DNA of 64,000 bases from Streptomyces megasporus (GCF_000718985.1 NZ_JODL01000012.1:162727-226726); one strand, 5' to 3'. Shown: positions 7,889 to 16,454, counted from the stretch's first letter. The notes: a model not told the origin generated them from the sequence alone. Translations and numbers: made by a program.

Positions 7889-9236
7889 CGGGCACCCCGT
7901 CCCGCACCACCAGCAGCGTCGACTCGCGCACCAGGGTCCCCGGCCGGTCCCGCACCGGCCGCAGCCGCACCCGCGCCAACACCGAGGCGAGCACGGTCCG
8001 CACCACGAAGGGCGCGAAGGACGCCCCCGGGCACACCCGCGCGCCGCCGCCGAAGACGTGCCAGGACGGCACCGCGCCGGTGCGCCGCCTGCCGTCCGAC
8101 GACCGCGCCAGGTGCCGCTCGGGACGGAAGGCGCCCGGATCGGCGCCCAGGCCGGCGAGGGCGTCCGCCCGGCGGTGCATCGCGAGCACGTCGAAGGCCA
8201 CCCACGCCCCGGCCGGCAGCCGCCACCGGTCGAACTCCACCGGCCGGCGCAGCGCCCGCCCGAAGACCCACGCGGGCGGGCTCAGCCGCAGGCTCTCCAG
8301 GACGACGGCCTCCAGCCACGGCCCCCTCCCGGCCCCGCCCTCCCCGCCGGAGACGGCCTCGCGCTCGGCCCGCTCCAGCGCCGCGGGATGGTGCAGCAGC
8401 AGGTCGAAGGTGGAGGCGAGCGCCGTCGCGGTGGTCGCGTAGCCGCCCAGCAGGAAGGCGATCAACTGGTCGGTGAGGGCGTCCTCGGCGAGCCGTCCGT
8501 CCGCGCGGGCCCGCGTCAGATCGCCCAACAGACCCGGCCCGCCGCCCTCCTCGGCCCGGGCCAGGGACGCGGCGTGCAGACAGTCGGCCAGCTCGCGCCG
8601 GGCGCGCAGCACCCGCCCGTACGCGCTGCCGGGGACGTGCCGGGTCCACGGCAGCAGCAGCGAGCCGAGGGTGATCCTGCGCAGTGTCTCGGTGAGACGG
8701 GCGACCCGCGACGCGAGCGGGTCGGCGCCGGAGCCGGTGCCGGAACCGGCGCCGAAGACGGAGTCCACGATCAACTCCAGCACCAGGGCCCGCATCTCCT
8801 CCAACAGCCGGACGGGGCGCTCCCGGCTCCAGCCCGCCACCGTCCGCCGCACGGCCTCGTCGATCTCCGCGCGGCGGGCGAGCACGCGAGGGCCGCGCAG
8901 CACCGGCATCACCAGCCGGCGGGTCCGCCGGTGCTCCTCGCCCTCGATGACGAAGGGCGAGCGCGGACCCCACAGGAAGTCCGCCGCCGCGTTCCACTCG
9001 GTCGCCGTGGAGACCTCGTCCGGCAGCCTGGTCACCAGCCGGGCCAGGGCCGGGTCCGAACTCCACACGGTGACCGGCCGCCGCGGCACCCCCAGGGTGT
9101 AGGTCTCCCCGTAGCGCCGCCGACAGGCCCCGGCGAACGCCTCGGGCGCGTACAACATGCGCAACCCCTGGACGGCGTACGGCAGTCGGGGACCGGGCGG
9201 CAGGTCCGCCCCCCGCACCGGCGTGGTGTCGACCAT
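7869..9236 (-). CDS. Cytochrome P450 (second of cluster)
   Basis: A 455-residue P450 with haem loop VFGGGARVCPGASFA, K-helix ESLR and I-helix LGGYATTATA. The N-terminus (PPGPRLPYAVQGLRML) and overall length resemble CYP110/CYP4-like fatty-acid or sterol hydroxylases more than the shorter P450 at 5174-6433, so the two probably act at different positions. Its 3' end overlaps the convergent acyltransferase gene by 20 bp, which suggests coordinated acquisition. A role in oxidising a long alkyl chain is plausible but inferred. Confidence 0.9.
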   Translation of the reverse strand: MVDTTPVRGADLPPGPRLPYAVQGLRMLYAPEAFAGACRRRYGETYTLGVPRRPVTVWSSDPALARLVTRLPDEVSTATEWNAAADFLWGPRSPFVIEGEEHRRTRRLVMPVLRGPRVLARRAEIDEAVRRTVAGWSRERPVRLLEEMRALVLELIVDSVFGAGSGTGSGADPLASRVARLTETLRRITLGSLLLPWTRHVPGSAYGRVLRARRELADCLHAASLARAEEGGGPGLLGDLTRARADGRLAEDALTDQLIAFLLGGYATTATALASTFDLLLHHPAALERAEREAVSGGEGGAGRGPWLEAVVLESLRLSPPAWVFGRALRRPVEFDRWRLPAGAWVAFDVLAMHRRADALAGLGADPGAFRPERHLARSSDGRRRTGAVPSWHVFGGGARVCPGASFAPFVVRTVLASVLARVRLRPVRDRPGTLVRESTLLVVRDGVPVTVSDR

Positions 9237-9498
9237 GCTCGCGGCTCCTCGGGTTCCGCGGCCCCGCGCCCGGCCGCCGGGGCCTCCTCGCAGGGGGCCA
9301 ACGAGGACCGACGCGCGAGGGCACGGGCGTTCACTCCCGGCGACCGGCGCGCCGACGACCGTGCCCACCGCCACGACCGCCGGCGCCTCCGCGGCCACCG
9401 CCGGCCGGACGCGGACCGGGCGGGTGATTCACGGCGGGGATACGGGGGACCCGGAAGCCGCCCGAGTGACACCCCTCGGTTGGGAAGGAAGGCCACCG

Positions 9499-9891
9499 AT
9501 GAGGTACGACGAGTTCCTCGCCCGAGTCCGTGACCTCGGGGAGTACAAGAGTCAGAAGGAGGCGGAGGAGATCACCGACGCGGTGCTGTCGGTGTTCGCG
9601 TCCAGGATCACCCCGGGAGAGGTCGAGGACCTGGCCGCGCAACTGCCGGGCCACCTGAGCGACGTCCTCCAGGAGAACCGGGTCGACCAGCCCGAGACGT
9701 TCGGCGTGGAGGAGTTCTGCCGCCGGGTGGGCGAGCGGACCGGCGCCCGACCCAGGACGGCCGAGTGGGACGCCAGCGCCGTGCTGGCCCCCATGAGCGA
9801 GGCGATCTCCGGCGGCGAGTTCAACCAGATCCTCAGCCAACTGCCCTCCGGGTACGCCGTGCTGTTCGGCAAGCCGGAGCTGAGCGGGTGA
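9499..9891 (+). CDS. DUF2267-family protein
   Basis: A 130-residue small, acidic, mainly helical protein matching the DUF2267 pattern: an N-terminal YDEFLARVRDLG block, then LAAQLPGHLSDVL, and a C-terminal repeat ending FNQILSQLPSGYAVLF. The family is widespread in actinomycetes and has no firmly assigned biochemical role. A GGAAGG ribosome binding site precedes the ATG. It is followed by a strong hairpin at 9944-9973 and appears to be monocistronic. It marks the boundary between the accessory cluster and the conserved chromosome. Confidence 0.85.
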   Translation: MRYDEFLARVRDLGEYKSQKEAEEITDAVLSVFASRITPGEVEDLAAQLPGHLSDVLQENRVDQPETFGVEEFCRRVGERTGARPRTAEWDASAVLAPMSEAISGGEFNQILSQLPSGYAVLFGKPELSG

Positions 9892-9943
9892 CCGAGGGTG
9901 ACGGCCGAGTCGCCGTCCGGGTCGCCCGGCTTCCGTGGGCGTC

Positions 9944-9973
9944 CGGGGGTCCCGCCGCGCGGCGGGACCCCCG
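9944..9973 (+). terminator. Perfect 30-bp palindrome, hairpin terminator
   Basis: Two 15-nt complementary arms (GGGGGTCCCGCCGC and its complement plus one flanking pair) meet without spacer 52 bp after the DUF2267 stop. Very GC-rich hairpins without a long U tract are the usual Streptomyces terminator form. Confidence 0.7.
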
Positions 9974-10040
9974 CCGCGTACGGTCGCGTACCGGAGGGTG
10001 CGGGGTGACGCGCCACTCGTACAACAGATGTTCGCGGTGC

Positions 10041-10090
10041 GTCACCGCTTGTCACGCTGCGCTACCGATGTCACCGTGGGGGACGTGACG
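10041..10090 (+). repeat. 50-bp dispersed element, copy A
   Basis: This segment matches 14538-14587 at 38 of 50 positions without gaps, in the same orientation. Blocks ACCGCTT and GTGGGGGACGTG are shared. It lies directly upstream of and into the first codons of the following gene. It could be a promoter-associated element or a remnant of a duplicated gene start. Confidence 0.5.
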
Positions 10091-10732
10091 AACGACCTCC
10101 GCCTCACCGCCCGCACCATCCGTCTCACGGGCCCCGTGCGACACCGCCTCTCGTGGGAGGCGGGACCTCCCGCCGCGCTCACCCCGGTGCGGAGGACGGC
10201 CCGCCCGGAGTGGAGGGACCCGGGGGGCGAGAAGAGGGACACGGCCCGTTCCTACCGGGCCGAGGTCGTCGCGGAGGGGCCGGTGAACGGCACCACGGTC
10301 GCCGTGTCGCTCGGGCGCCTCACGGCACCCAACCGCCGCCTCGCGCTGCGCTGGCTGCGGGAACAGGCCCGCCGTGTCGCCGACGGGCTCGATCCCGACC
10401 CGGGGGTGCGTTGGGCACCGGCCGGCACGCTCGGCCGCGTGCCGGAGGGGCTGTCCGACGCGCCGACGGAGTTGCGGCGGTGGTGCGAGGACGAGGAGCG
10501 GCAGCGGGCCGCGTCCGATCGGCTCGCCGAGGGGTTGCCGTTTCACCTCACCGTCTCCGACCACACCGGGAGTTACGCGCTGCGGGCCTGGCCCGTCGGC
10601 GTCGTCGCCCCGGTGATCGACGTCTCGCCGCCGCCGCGCGCGCGGCGGACCCACCTGCTCCCGTCCTGGTCACCCGAGCCCCACCTCCACCCGGCCGCAC
10701 GCCGGGCGGGCTCGGCCACCCACCCCCGGTGA
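10085..10732 (+). CDS. Hypothetical protein
   Basis: A 215-residue protein I do not recognise. Codon use is strongly GC3-rich throughout, supporting real coding. It has an N-terminal basic segment, a central LGRLTAPNRRLALRWLREQARRVADGL helix and a charged helical middle (ELRRWCEDEERQRAASDRL). It lacks signal peptides and clear membrane segments. I chose the GTG at 10085 because the codons between the alternative ATG at 10028 and this point use more A/T at third positions and lie in a repeated upstream element. An earlier start at 10028 remains possible. It stands alone between two intergenic regions. Confidence 0.6.
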   Translation: MTNDLRLTARTIRLTGPVRHRLSWEAGPPAALTPVRRTARPEWRDPGGEKRDTARSYRAEVVAEGPVNGTTVAVSLGRLTAPNRRLALRWLREQARRVADGLDPDPGVRWAPAGTLGRVPEGLSDAPTELRRWCEDEERQRAASDRLAEGLPFHLTVSDHTGSYALRAWPVGVVAPVIDVSPPPRARRTHLLPSWSPEPHLHPAARRAGSATHPR

Positions 10733-10992
10733 CCAGGACGGGTCCACGGCCACCGTCCGCCGGTGCTTCCGTGCCCGGGAGAAGACCGAAAAGCGGCGGT
10801 GACAGAGCGTGCCGAATCGGCTCCCGATGGTGTTTTGCTCGGCCTTTACTATGGCTGGGGGTGCCGGTACTCTTCGGACATCCCGACCATCAGTCGAGAA
10901 AGGGCAAACACACCCGCCATGGGCGAACCCCCTAGTACCAGCCGTGCCACCCGCGGCCGCTCCGGAACCGGTGAGCGAGCGGAGGTGGCACG

Positions 10993-12330
10993 GTGATCGA
11001 AGTCCTGCTCCTCCTGGTCGCCCTCGCGCTCGTCCTGGGATGCGCGATCTTCGTCGCGGCGGAGTTCTCCCTGACCACGGTCGAGAGGGGAGAACTGGAG
11101 CGGGCCGCGCGTGACGGGGAGCGCGGAGCCGACAGCGCGCTGAAGGCCGTCAGGCAACTGACCTTCCAGCTCTCCGGCGCCCAACTGGGCATCACGGTGA
11201 CCTCCCTGGTGATCGGCATGCTCGCCGAGCCCTCCCTGGCCGCGCTGCTGCGCGGGCCGCTCCTGGCCGCCGGGCTGCCCGCCGGAGCGGTCTCCCCGAT
11301 CGCCACCGTGCTGGGCGTCACCGTCTCCACGGTGGTGCTGATGGTGCTCGGCGAGCTGGTGCCCAAGAACTGGGCGATCTCCAGCCCCCTGACGGTGGCC
11401 AAGGTCGTCGCCGGGCCCCAGCGCGGTTTCACCGCCGCCTTCCGGCCCCTGATCCGCCACCTGAACACCACCGCCAACCACCTGGTGCGCCGCCTCGGCC
11501 TGGAGCCCGCCGAGGAACTCGCCTCGGCCCGCACCCCGGACGAGCTGGTCTCCCTGGCCAGGCGCTCGGCCAGGGAGGGCGTGATCGAGGAGGACTCCGC
11601 CGAACTGTTCGTGCGCACCCTCCACCTGAGCGAGCTGACCGCCGAGAACGTGATGACCCCGCGCGTGGACGTCAAGGCGCTGGAGGCGCACGCCACCGCC
11701 GCCGACGCCGCCAACCTGACGCTGGCCACCGGACTGTCCGTCTTCCCCGTCTACCGGGACACCCTGGACGAGGTGATCGGCACCGTCCACATCCGCGACG
11801 TCCTCGCCCTGGAGGCCGCCGCCCGCTCCCGGACCCCCGTCACCGAGCTGCTCACCGAACCGCTGCTGGTGCCCGAGACGCTGCCCGTCGACCGCCTGCT
11901 GGAGCGGCTGCGCAGCCGCCGCACCATAGCGGTCGTCGTCGACGAGTACGGCGGCACCGCCGGTGTCGCCTCCGTCGAGGACATCGTCGAGGAGGTCGTC
12001 GGCGAGGTCCGCGACGAACACGACCCCCAGGAGGAACCCGCGCTGAGCCCCGTGGGCCCGACCTCCGACGGCCGGGAGTGCTGGGAGGCCGACGGCGGCG
12101 TCCGTCTGGACGAGCTGGCGGGAATCGGCCTGACCGCCCCCGACGGCCCCTACGAGACCGCCGCCGGACTGGTCGCCACCCTGCTGGAACGCATCCCCGC
12201 CCCCGGCGACGCCGTCGAGGTCGACGGCTGGGAGCTGCGCGTCCTGGACGTCGACCACCACCGCGCGGACCGGGTGCGGATCACCGCCCCCGCTCCGAGC
12301 CGTGAACTGGTGGAGGAAGGCGCCCGATGA
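10993..12330 (+). CDS. CNNM/HlyC-CorC family membrane protein with CBS domains
   Basis: A 445-residue membrane protein with an N-terminal DUF21/CNNM transmembrane domain (about 1-190, starting IEVLLLLVALALVLGCAIFVAAEFSL). A CBS pair follows (about 205-335, including VMTPRVDVKAL and VVDEYGGTAGVASVEDIVEEVVGE), then a C-terminal CorC_HlyC domain. The family is linked to Mg2+/Co2+ efflux or homeostasis. The GTG start has a GGAGG site. Its stop overlaps the ATG of the paralogue (ATGA), so the two are made together and may form a heteromer. The older label haemolysin is not supported functionally. Confidence 0.9.
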   Translation: MIEVLLLLVALALVLGCAIFVAAEFSLTTVERGELERAARDGERGADSALKAVRQLTFQLSGAQLGITVTSLVIGMLAEPSLAALLRGPLLAAGLPAGAVSPIATVLGVTVSTVVLMVLGELVPKNWAISSPLTVAKVVAGPQRGFTAAFRPLIRHLNTTANHLVRRLGLEPAEELASARTPDELVSLARRSAREGVIEEDSAELFVRTLHLSELTAENVMTPRVDVKALEAHATAADAANLTLATGLSVFPVYRDTLDEVIGTVHIRDVLALEAAARSRTPVTELLTEPLLVPETLPVDRLLERLRSRRTIAVVVDEYGGTAGVASVEDIVEEVVGEVRDEHDPQEEPALSPVGPTSDGRECWEADGGVRLDELAGIGLTAPDGPYETAAGLVATLLERIPAPGDAVEVDGWELRVLDVDHHRADRVRITAPAPSRELVEEGAR

Positions 12331-13349
12331 CCTGGGTCCAACTGATCATCGGCGTTCTGACGCTGTTCACCAACGCCTTCTTCGTGGGCGCCGAGTTCGC
12401 GATGATCTCCGTGCGCCGCAGCCAGATCGAGCCGCACGCCGAGAAGGGCGTCAAACGCGCCCGCACGGTGCTGTGGGGCCTGGAGCACCTCTCCGCCCTG
12501 ATGGCCACCGCCCAGCTCGGCATCACCGTCTCCTCGCTGGTCCTGGGCGCGGTGGCCGAACCGGCGATCGCGCACCTGCTGGAGCCGCCCTTCGCGGCGA
12601 TCGGCGTCCCCGACGCGCTGGTGCACCCCATCGCCTTCGTCATCGCGCTGGCCCTGGCGACCTACCTGCACATGCTCGTCGGCGAGATGGTGCCGAAGAA
12701 CATCGCGCTGGCCGCCCCGGCCCGCACGGCGCTGCTGCTGGGGCCGCCGCTGGTGACCCTCACCCGGGCCCTGCGGCCGGCGATCTTCGGCATCAACGCC
12801 TTCGCCAACGCCCTGCTGCGCCTGCTGCGGGTGGAGCCCAAGGACGAGGTCACCTCCGTCTTCACCGACGAGGAACTCGCCCGCATGGCCGAGGACGCGG
12901 GCCGGGCCGGACTGATCGAGCCCGGCGGCCACCAGCGGCTGCGCGACGCCCTGGAGCTGGGCCGCCGACCGGTGGGCGAGGTCCTGGTGCCCCTGCACCG
13001 GATGCACACCGTCGGCCACACGGTCACCCCCGACGAGTTGGAACGCACCGCCACCACGGCCGGCTACTCCCGGCTGCCGGTCACCGGGCCGGGCGGGACG
13101 GTGCTGGGCTACCTGCACGTCAAGGACGCCCTCGGCGTCGTCCACCGGGACAAGCCGTTCCCGCCCGAGGCGCTGCGCAGGGTCGTCCGGGTCCGGGCCG
13201 ACACCCCGATGGACGACGTCCTCACCACCATGCGCGCCGCCGGCACCCACCTGGCCGCCGTCACCGGCGACGAGGACGCACTGCTCGGCTTCGTCACCAT
13301 GGAGGACGTCCTGGAGCAACTGGTCGGCCCGGCACCCGCCACGGCCTGA
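12327..13349 (+). CDS. CNNM/CBS membrane protein, paralogue
   Basis: A 340-residue paralogue of the preceding gene. It has the DUF21 membrane domain (TWVQLIIGVLTLFTNAFFVGAEFAMISV) and two CBS motifs (about 205-330) but lacks the C-terminal CorC_HlyC domain, and it ends shortly after VTMEDVLEQLVG. Short and long paired paralogues are common in actinobacteria. Translation is coupled by the ATGA overlap. A strong hairpin at 13369-13402 follows. Probable role: divalent-cation transport or sensing with its partner, regulated by adenine-nucleotide binding to the CBS pair (family knowledge). Confidence 0.9.
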   Translation: MTWVQLIIGVLTLFTNAFFVGAEFAMISVRRSQIEPHAEKGVKRARTVLWGLEHLSALMATAQLGITVSSLVLGAVAEPAIAHLLEPPFAAIGVPDALVHPIAFVIALALATYLHMLVGEMVPKNIALAAPARTALLLGPPLVTLTRALRPAIFGINAFANALLRLLRVEPKDEVTSVFTDEELARMAEDAGRAGLIEPGGHQRLRDALELGRRPVGEVLVPLHRMHTVGHTVTPDELERTATTAGYSRLPVTGPGGTVLGYLHVKDALGVVHRDKPFPPEALRRVVRVRADTPMDDVLTTMRAAGTHLAAVTGDEDALLGFVTMEDVLEQLVGPAPATA

Positions 13350-13368
13350 CCGGTGGTCTTGACGACCG

Positions 13369-13402
13369 AGCCCTGCCGCGCGAACGCCCGTGCGGCAGGG
13401 CT
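13369..13402. terminator. Hairpin terminator between CNNM genes and DUF574 remnant
   Basis: AGCCCTGCCGC pairs perfectly with GCGGCAGGGCT across a 12-nt loop, 20 bp after the CNNM stop. It can serve both converging directions. Confidence 0.75.
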
Positions 13403-13414
13403 CTCGTCGTGAAC

Positions 13415-13660
13415 GGGGCCGCCACGGCGTGCTGGGAACCGGGCCGGGTTCGAGCAGTTCCAGGCCGTCGAAGAACCCGGCGATCCGCTCGGGGCTGCGC
13501 GGGCGGGACGGTCGCGGCGCAGGGGCCGGACCGCGTCGCGCAGGATGGTGTCGGAGGTCGGCAGGCCGGTGCCGATGTCCGGGAACTGTCGGATGCCCAC
13601 CTCGCCGACCGGATGGGTCACGGCGCGGACGAGGAAGCTCTCGCCCGTGGGCGGGAACGG
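13415..13660 (-). pseudogene. Remnant of SAM-dependent methyltransferase (DUF574)
   Basis: On the minus strand two frames carry pieces of the same Streptomyces family. GESFLVRAVTHPVGEVGIRQFPDIGTGLPTSD in one frame matches the N-terminal SAM-binding block of DUF574 methyltransferases (normally xNRAFLxRAV...GIRQFLDIGTGLPT). About 35 residues later, in another frame, ERIAGFFDGLELLEPG matches the family C-terminus. The middle, about 150 residues in intact members, is missing and the frames do not join. This is a deleted and frameshifted relic, not a working gene. Confidence 0.75.
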
Positions 13661-13716
13661 GGTGCGGCGGCACCCCGTCGGTGCGTCGCGCCGATGCGGC
13701 GGGAACGCGCCGGAGG

Positions 13717-14289
13717 TCAGGCGTAGTGGTTGACGCTCACCGGCCAGGAGCCGGTGGGGGGCGTCCAGCCCTGGAGCGTGGCGGGGATGCCCACGCGGGT
13801 GTTGCAGTCGATCACCTGGAAGTGCAGGTGGGGTGCGGTGGACGCCCCCGTGCTGCCGGACCAGCCGATGACCCGGCCCTGTGGGACCCAGTCACCGGTG
13901 TTGTAGATCGCCCGGTTGAGGTGCGCGTAGTGGGTGCACTGACCGTTCGAGTGCCGGATGATCACCTCGATGCCGTTCTGCCAGTACGGGGACCAGTCCG
14001 AGACGAGGACCGTGCCTCCCTGTGCGGCGGAGACCTCGTAGTTCGCCGGGAGCCCGAAGTCCCAGGCGTACTCGTTGTACGGACCGTAGTGCGAGTACGT
14101 GCCCTCCGGGCCCTGGGTGACCTGGTAGGCCTCGCCGGCCGGGTACGGGAGTTCGTAGTAGTGGCTCGAGGCCGAGGCCGGGGCCGCTCCGGCCAGTGAG
14201 ACGCCCACGACCGCCAGTGTCGCGCTCGCCACCGCGGCGATCCTGCGCAGGACCGCTCTCGTCCTGTTCGCCGTGCTTCTCCGTTTCAC
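13717..14289 (-). CDS. Secreted M23 (LytM-like) family protein
   Basis: A 190-residue exported protein with a twin-basic N-terminus and a hydrophobic signal peptide ending in APASASS (cleavage near residue 40). The mature domain has the M23 zinc-ligand pattern: His67 in SHYGPY, Asp77 in YAWDFGLP, His123 in THYAHLN, and HLHFQ with His154 and His156. The family includes cell-wall endopeptidases and some inactive LytM regulators. Here all metal ligands appear present, so activity is plausible. Two Cys residues (118 and 162) could form a disulfide outside the cell. It is transcribed alone, away from the following ATPase gene. Confidence 0.85.
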   Translation of the reverse strand: MKRRSTANRTRAVLRRIAAVASATLAVVGVSLAGAAPASASSHYYELPYPAGEAYQVTQGPEGTYSHYGPYNEYAWDFGLPANYEVSAAQGGTVLVSDWSPYWQNGIEVIIRHSNGQCTHYAHLNRAIYNTGDWVPQGRVIGWSGSTGASTAPHLHFQVIDCNTRVGIPATLQGWTPPTGSWPVSVNHYA

Positions 14290-14750
14290 CGTGCTTCTCC
14301 GTTCCGGATGTCCGTCGGGAACCGGGCTCCGAGGTCCCTGGCGGGACCGGAGAACCCGATCTGCATGTCAGGTGCAGGACAACGATCTCCGTTGACGGAA
14401 TGCCGCACAAGGGGGAAGGGCGGGGCCCGCGCTTTCCGGAGCGCGGAACCCCAACGCGCCGGCACGGCCGGACCGGAGCGGTCACACGAACACGTACACC
14501 GAAACCCCGAATCCGTACAGCGGGGCGGTGGCGGTGTGTGACCGCTTGTGGCGCAGCGTCATCGCCGCCATCGTGGGGGACGTGGCGGTCGCCGTCCCGC
14601 CGCCCCCCGTCCCGGTCGCTGCCCCACACCCCCCCTCCAGGCGACCGGGACGGGGACCGTGATCGGAAGTCCGGGGGAACCGTCCCCTGATCGTAGGAAC
14701 GTCGGACAGCCGTAACGATTCGGCTCCCGGGCCGCCGGTACGGTCCGGCC
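14290..14750. other. Intergenic region between M23 gene and ATPase gene
   Basis: These 461 bp separate divergent genes. Apart from copy B of a 50-bp element (14538-14587) and scattered C-runs near 14596-14640, I see no coding frame with convincing codon use. Promoters for both flanking genes must lie here, but no clear -35/-10 pair could be assigned. Confidence 0.5.
14538..14587 (+). repeat. 50-bp dispersed element, copy B
   Basis: It matches 10041-10090 at 38 of 50 ungapped positions, same strand, sharing ACCGCTT and GTGGGGGACGTG. Here it is not followed by a long reading frame: the frame from the GTG ends after about 30 codons. This suggests a conserved regulatory element, or a leftover of a gene start. 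Confidence 0.5.
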
Positions 14751-15911
14751 ATGGTCGAGAACGGGGCCGGGCAGCGGCCCGCCGTCACCGAATTGCGGTT
14801 GTCCGCCTTCCGCCGACACCGCGGACTCCGCGTCCCCCTGGGGCCGTTGACGCTGGTCACCGGAGGCAGCGGCAGCGGGAAGTCCACGGTGCTGGAGGCG
14901 TACGAGGCGCTGGCCAGACTCGGCGGCGGCGAGAGCCTGGGCGAGGTCTTCGGCGGGACGCGCGGCGGGCCGTCGGCATACGTGCCGCGCGGCGCGCCCC
15001 GGGACGAGCAGGGCAGGCGAGGCTTCCGGCTCGGATGCACGGTGGACGGGCCCGCCGGACCCGTCCGGCTCGACCTCGCCGTCCAGACCGAGCCCGACCT
15101 GCGCGTCGCGGGCGAGCGGCTGACCGGAGCGGACGGCCGGACGCTGCTGTCCACGGCGCTGCGCGACCCGGCGCGGCGCGTGGTCCAGGCACAGTGGCAC
15201 ACCGCGGGCACGGATCGAATGGCGCGGGCCGCGCTGCCGGACGACCGGCTGGGGACGGCGCTGCTGCCCCTGCGGGTGGCGGGCGCCACCGAGGAGCAGC
15301 GGCGGGTGCTGGCGGCGGCCGAACAGGTCGTCGTGGCGCTGCGGTCGTCCTTCGCCTGCGACCCGCGTCCGGAGACCATGCGCGAACCGGTGGCCGCCGT
15401 GGACGGCCTGCTGCGGGGCGGCTGCGACAACCTCGCGGCGGTGCTGCGCCGCACCCGCGGGGAGTGCCGCACCCGGTACGGGGTGCTGGTGGAGGCGGTG
15501 CGCGCGGGGCTGGCCGGGCCGGTCGCCGAACTGGTCACCGAACTCCGGGCCGAGGGGAGGCGCACGGACCTGGTCGCCGCGCTGGTCGAGCGCGGCGACG
15601 GACTGGAGCCCACCCCGGTGGACCGGCTCGGGGACGGAGAACTGCGCTACCTGGCGCTCGCGCTGGTGCTGCTGACCGGCCCCGGAGTGCTCCAGGTCGA
15701 CCAGGTGCGGGAGGTGCCCGAGGCGCACCAGGCGCTGACGGTGCTGGCCGACGGCCTCGACCGCGCCCTGGACGGGCGGCAGCGGCGGGAGTTGGTGGGG
15801 CTGGCGGCGCGGATGTGCGAACGCGGCCACATCCGGCTGCTGGGGACGGTGCACGACGCTGCCGACGCCGCGCGGGCACCCGGGGCGTGCCTGGTAGACC
15901 TGGGCGCATGA
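14751..15911 (+). CDS. AAA family ATPase (AAA_21/SMC-like)
   Basis: A 386-residue P-loop ATPase. It opens with a short beta segment (TELRLSAFRRHRGLRVPLGPLTLVTG) and a Walker A motif GGSGSGKST at about residue 40, the layout of RecF/SMC-type ATPases. A signature-like LGDGELRYLALALVLL (about 290) and a Walker B-like VLQVDQV follow, with Gln where Glu is usual. No coiled coil is long enough for a true SMC. The stop overlaps the ATG of a MazG-like gene (ATGA), indicating coupled function. ATPases of this class often work in nucleic-acid surveillance, but none is proven for this pair. Confidence 0.75.
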   Translation: MVENGAGQRPAVTELRLSAFRRHRGLRVPLGPLTLVTGGSGSGKSTVLEAYEALARLGGGESLGEVFGGTRGGPSAYVPRGAPRDEQGRRGFRLGCTVDGPAGPVRLDLAVQTEPDLRVAGERLTGADGRTLLSTALRDPARRVVQAQWHTAGTDRMARAALPDDRLGTALLPLRVAGATEEQRRVLAAAEQVVVALRSSFACDPRPETMREPVAAVDGLLRGGCDNLAAVLRRTRGECRTRYGVLVEAVRAGLAGPVAELVTELRAEGRRTDLVAALVERGDGLEPTPVDRLGDGELRYLALALVLLTGPGVLQVDQVREVPEAHQALTVLADGLDRALDGRQRRELVGLAARMCERGHIRLLGTVHDAADAARAPGACLVDLGA

Positions 15912-16345
15912 GCGAGACAGGGGACGACGGCGCGCGCCGGGACGGACGGCCCGAGGGGCGGATGGGAGAACTCCAGCGCAGGTTGGCCGAGTTCGCCGCG
16001 GCACGGCACTGGGAGCCGTACCACACCCCGAAGAACCTGGCGATGGCGCTGAGCGTGGAGGCATCGGAACTGGTCGAGATCTTCCAGTGGTCGACGCCGG
16101 AGGAGTCGGCGCGGGTGATGGCCGACCCGGCCGCGGCGGCCCGGGTGGAGGACGAGGTCGCCGACGTCCTCGCCTACCTGCTGCAGTTCTGCGAGGTGTT
16201 GGGGATCAACGCGCAGGCGGCGCTGGCCGCGAAGATCGACCGCAACGAGCGACGTTTCCCGGTGCCGGGGACGGGTGGAGGGACCGGTGAGACGGACGGT
16301 CCCACCGAGGGGCGGGGACGGACCAATCGTCACTCTATGGAGTGA
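15908..16345 (+). CDS. MazG-like nucleotide pyrophosphohydrolase
   Basis: A 145-residue all-alpha NTP pyrophosphohydrolase. The metal-binding pattern is visible: EASELVEIFQW (ExxE) and then EDEVADVLAYLLQF (ExxD), with KNLAMALSVE before it. The family hydrolyses NTPs or dNTPs to NMP and pyrophosphate, commonly as house-cleaning of modified nucleotides. It is translationally coupled to the upstream ATPase. The C-terminus is a low-complexity Gly/Thr/Arg tail. It is a single-domain form, half the length of E. coli MazG, like dCTPase-type proteins. Confidence 0.85.
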   Translation: MSETGDDGARRDGRPEGRMGELQRRLAEFAAARHWEPYHTPKNLAMALSVEASELVEIFQWSTPEESARVMADPAAAARVEDEVADVLAYLLQFCEVLGINAQAALAAKIDRNERRFPVPGTGGGTGETDGPTEGRGRTNRHSME

Positions 16346-16454
16346 GGAAGTTCTCCACCGTGTCGATTTTCTCCACAGTTTTCCCGAAACCTCTAGCCAG
16401 ACGGAGACATGGGTATCACTCTGGGTAGTTGACGGTCACGGAGGGAAAAGGTGG

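Noticed and set aside
12150..13673. Long minus-strand frame opposite the second CNNM gene
   Set aside because: Only its first 80 residues (the DUF574 relic) resemble a protein family; the rest is antisense to a clear membrane protein.
14571..14660. Short frame after copy B of the 50-bp element
   Set aside because: About 30 codons, Pro-rich and with no homology; more likely non-coding.
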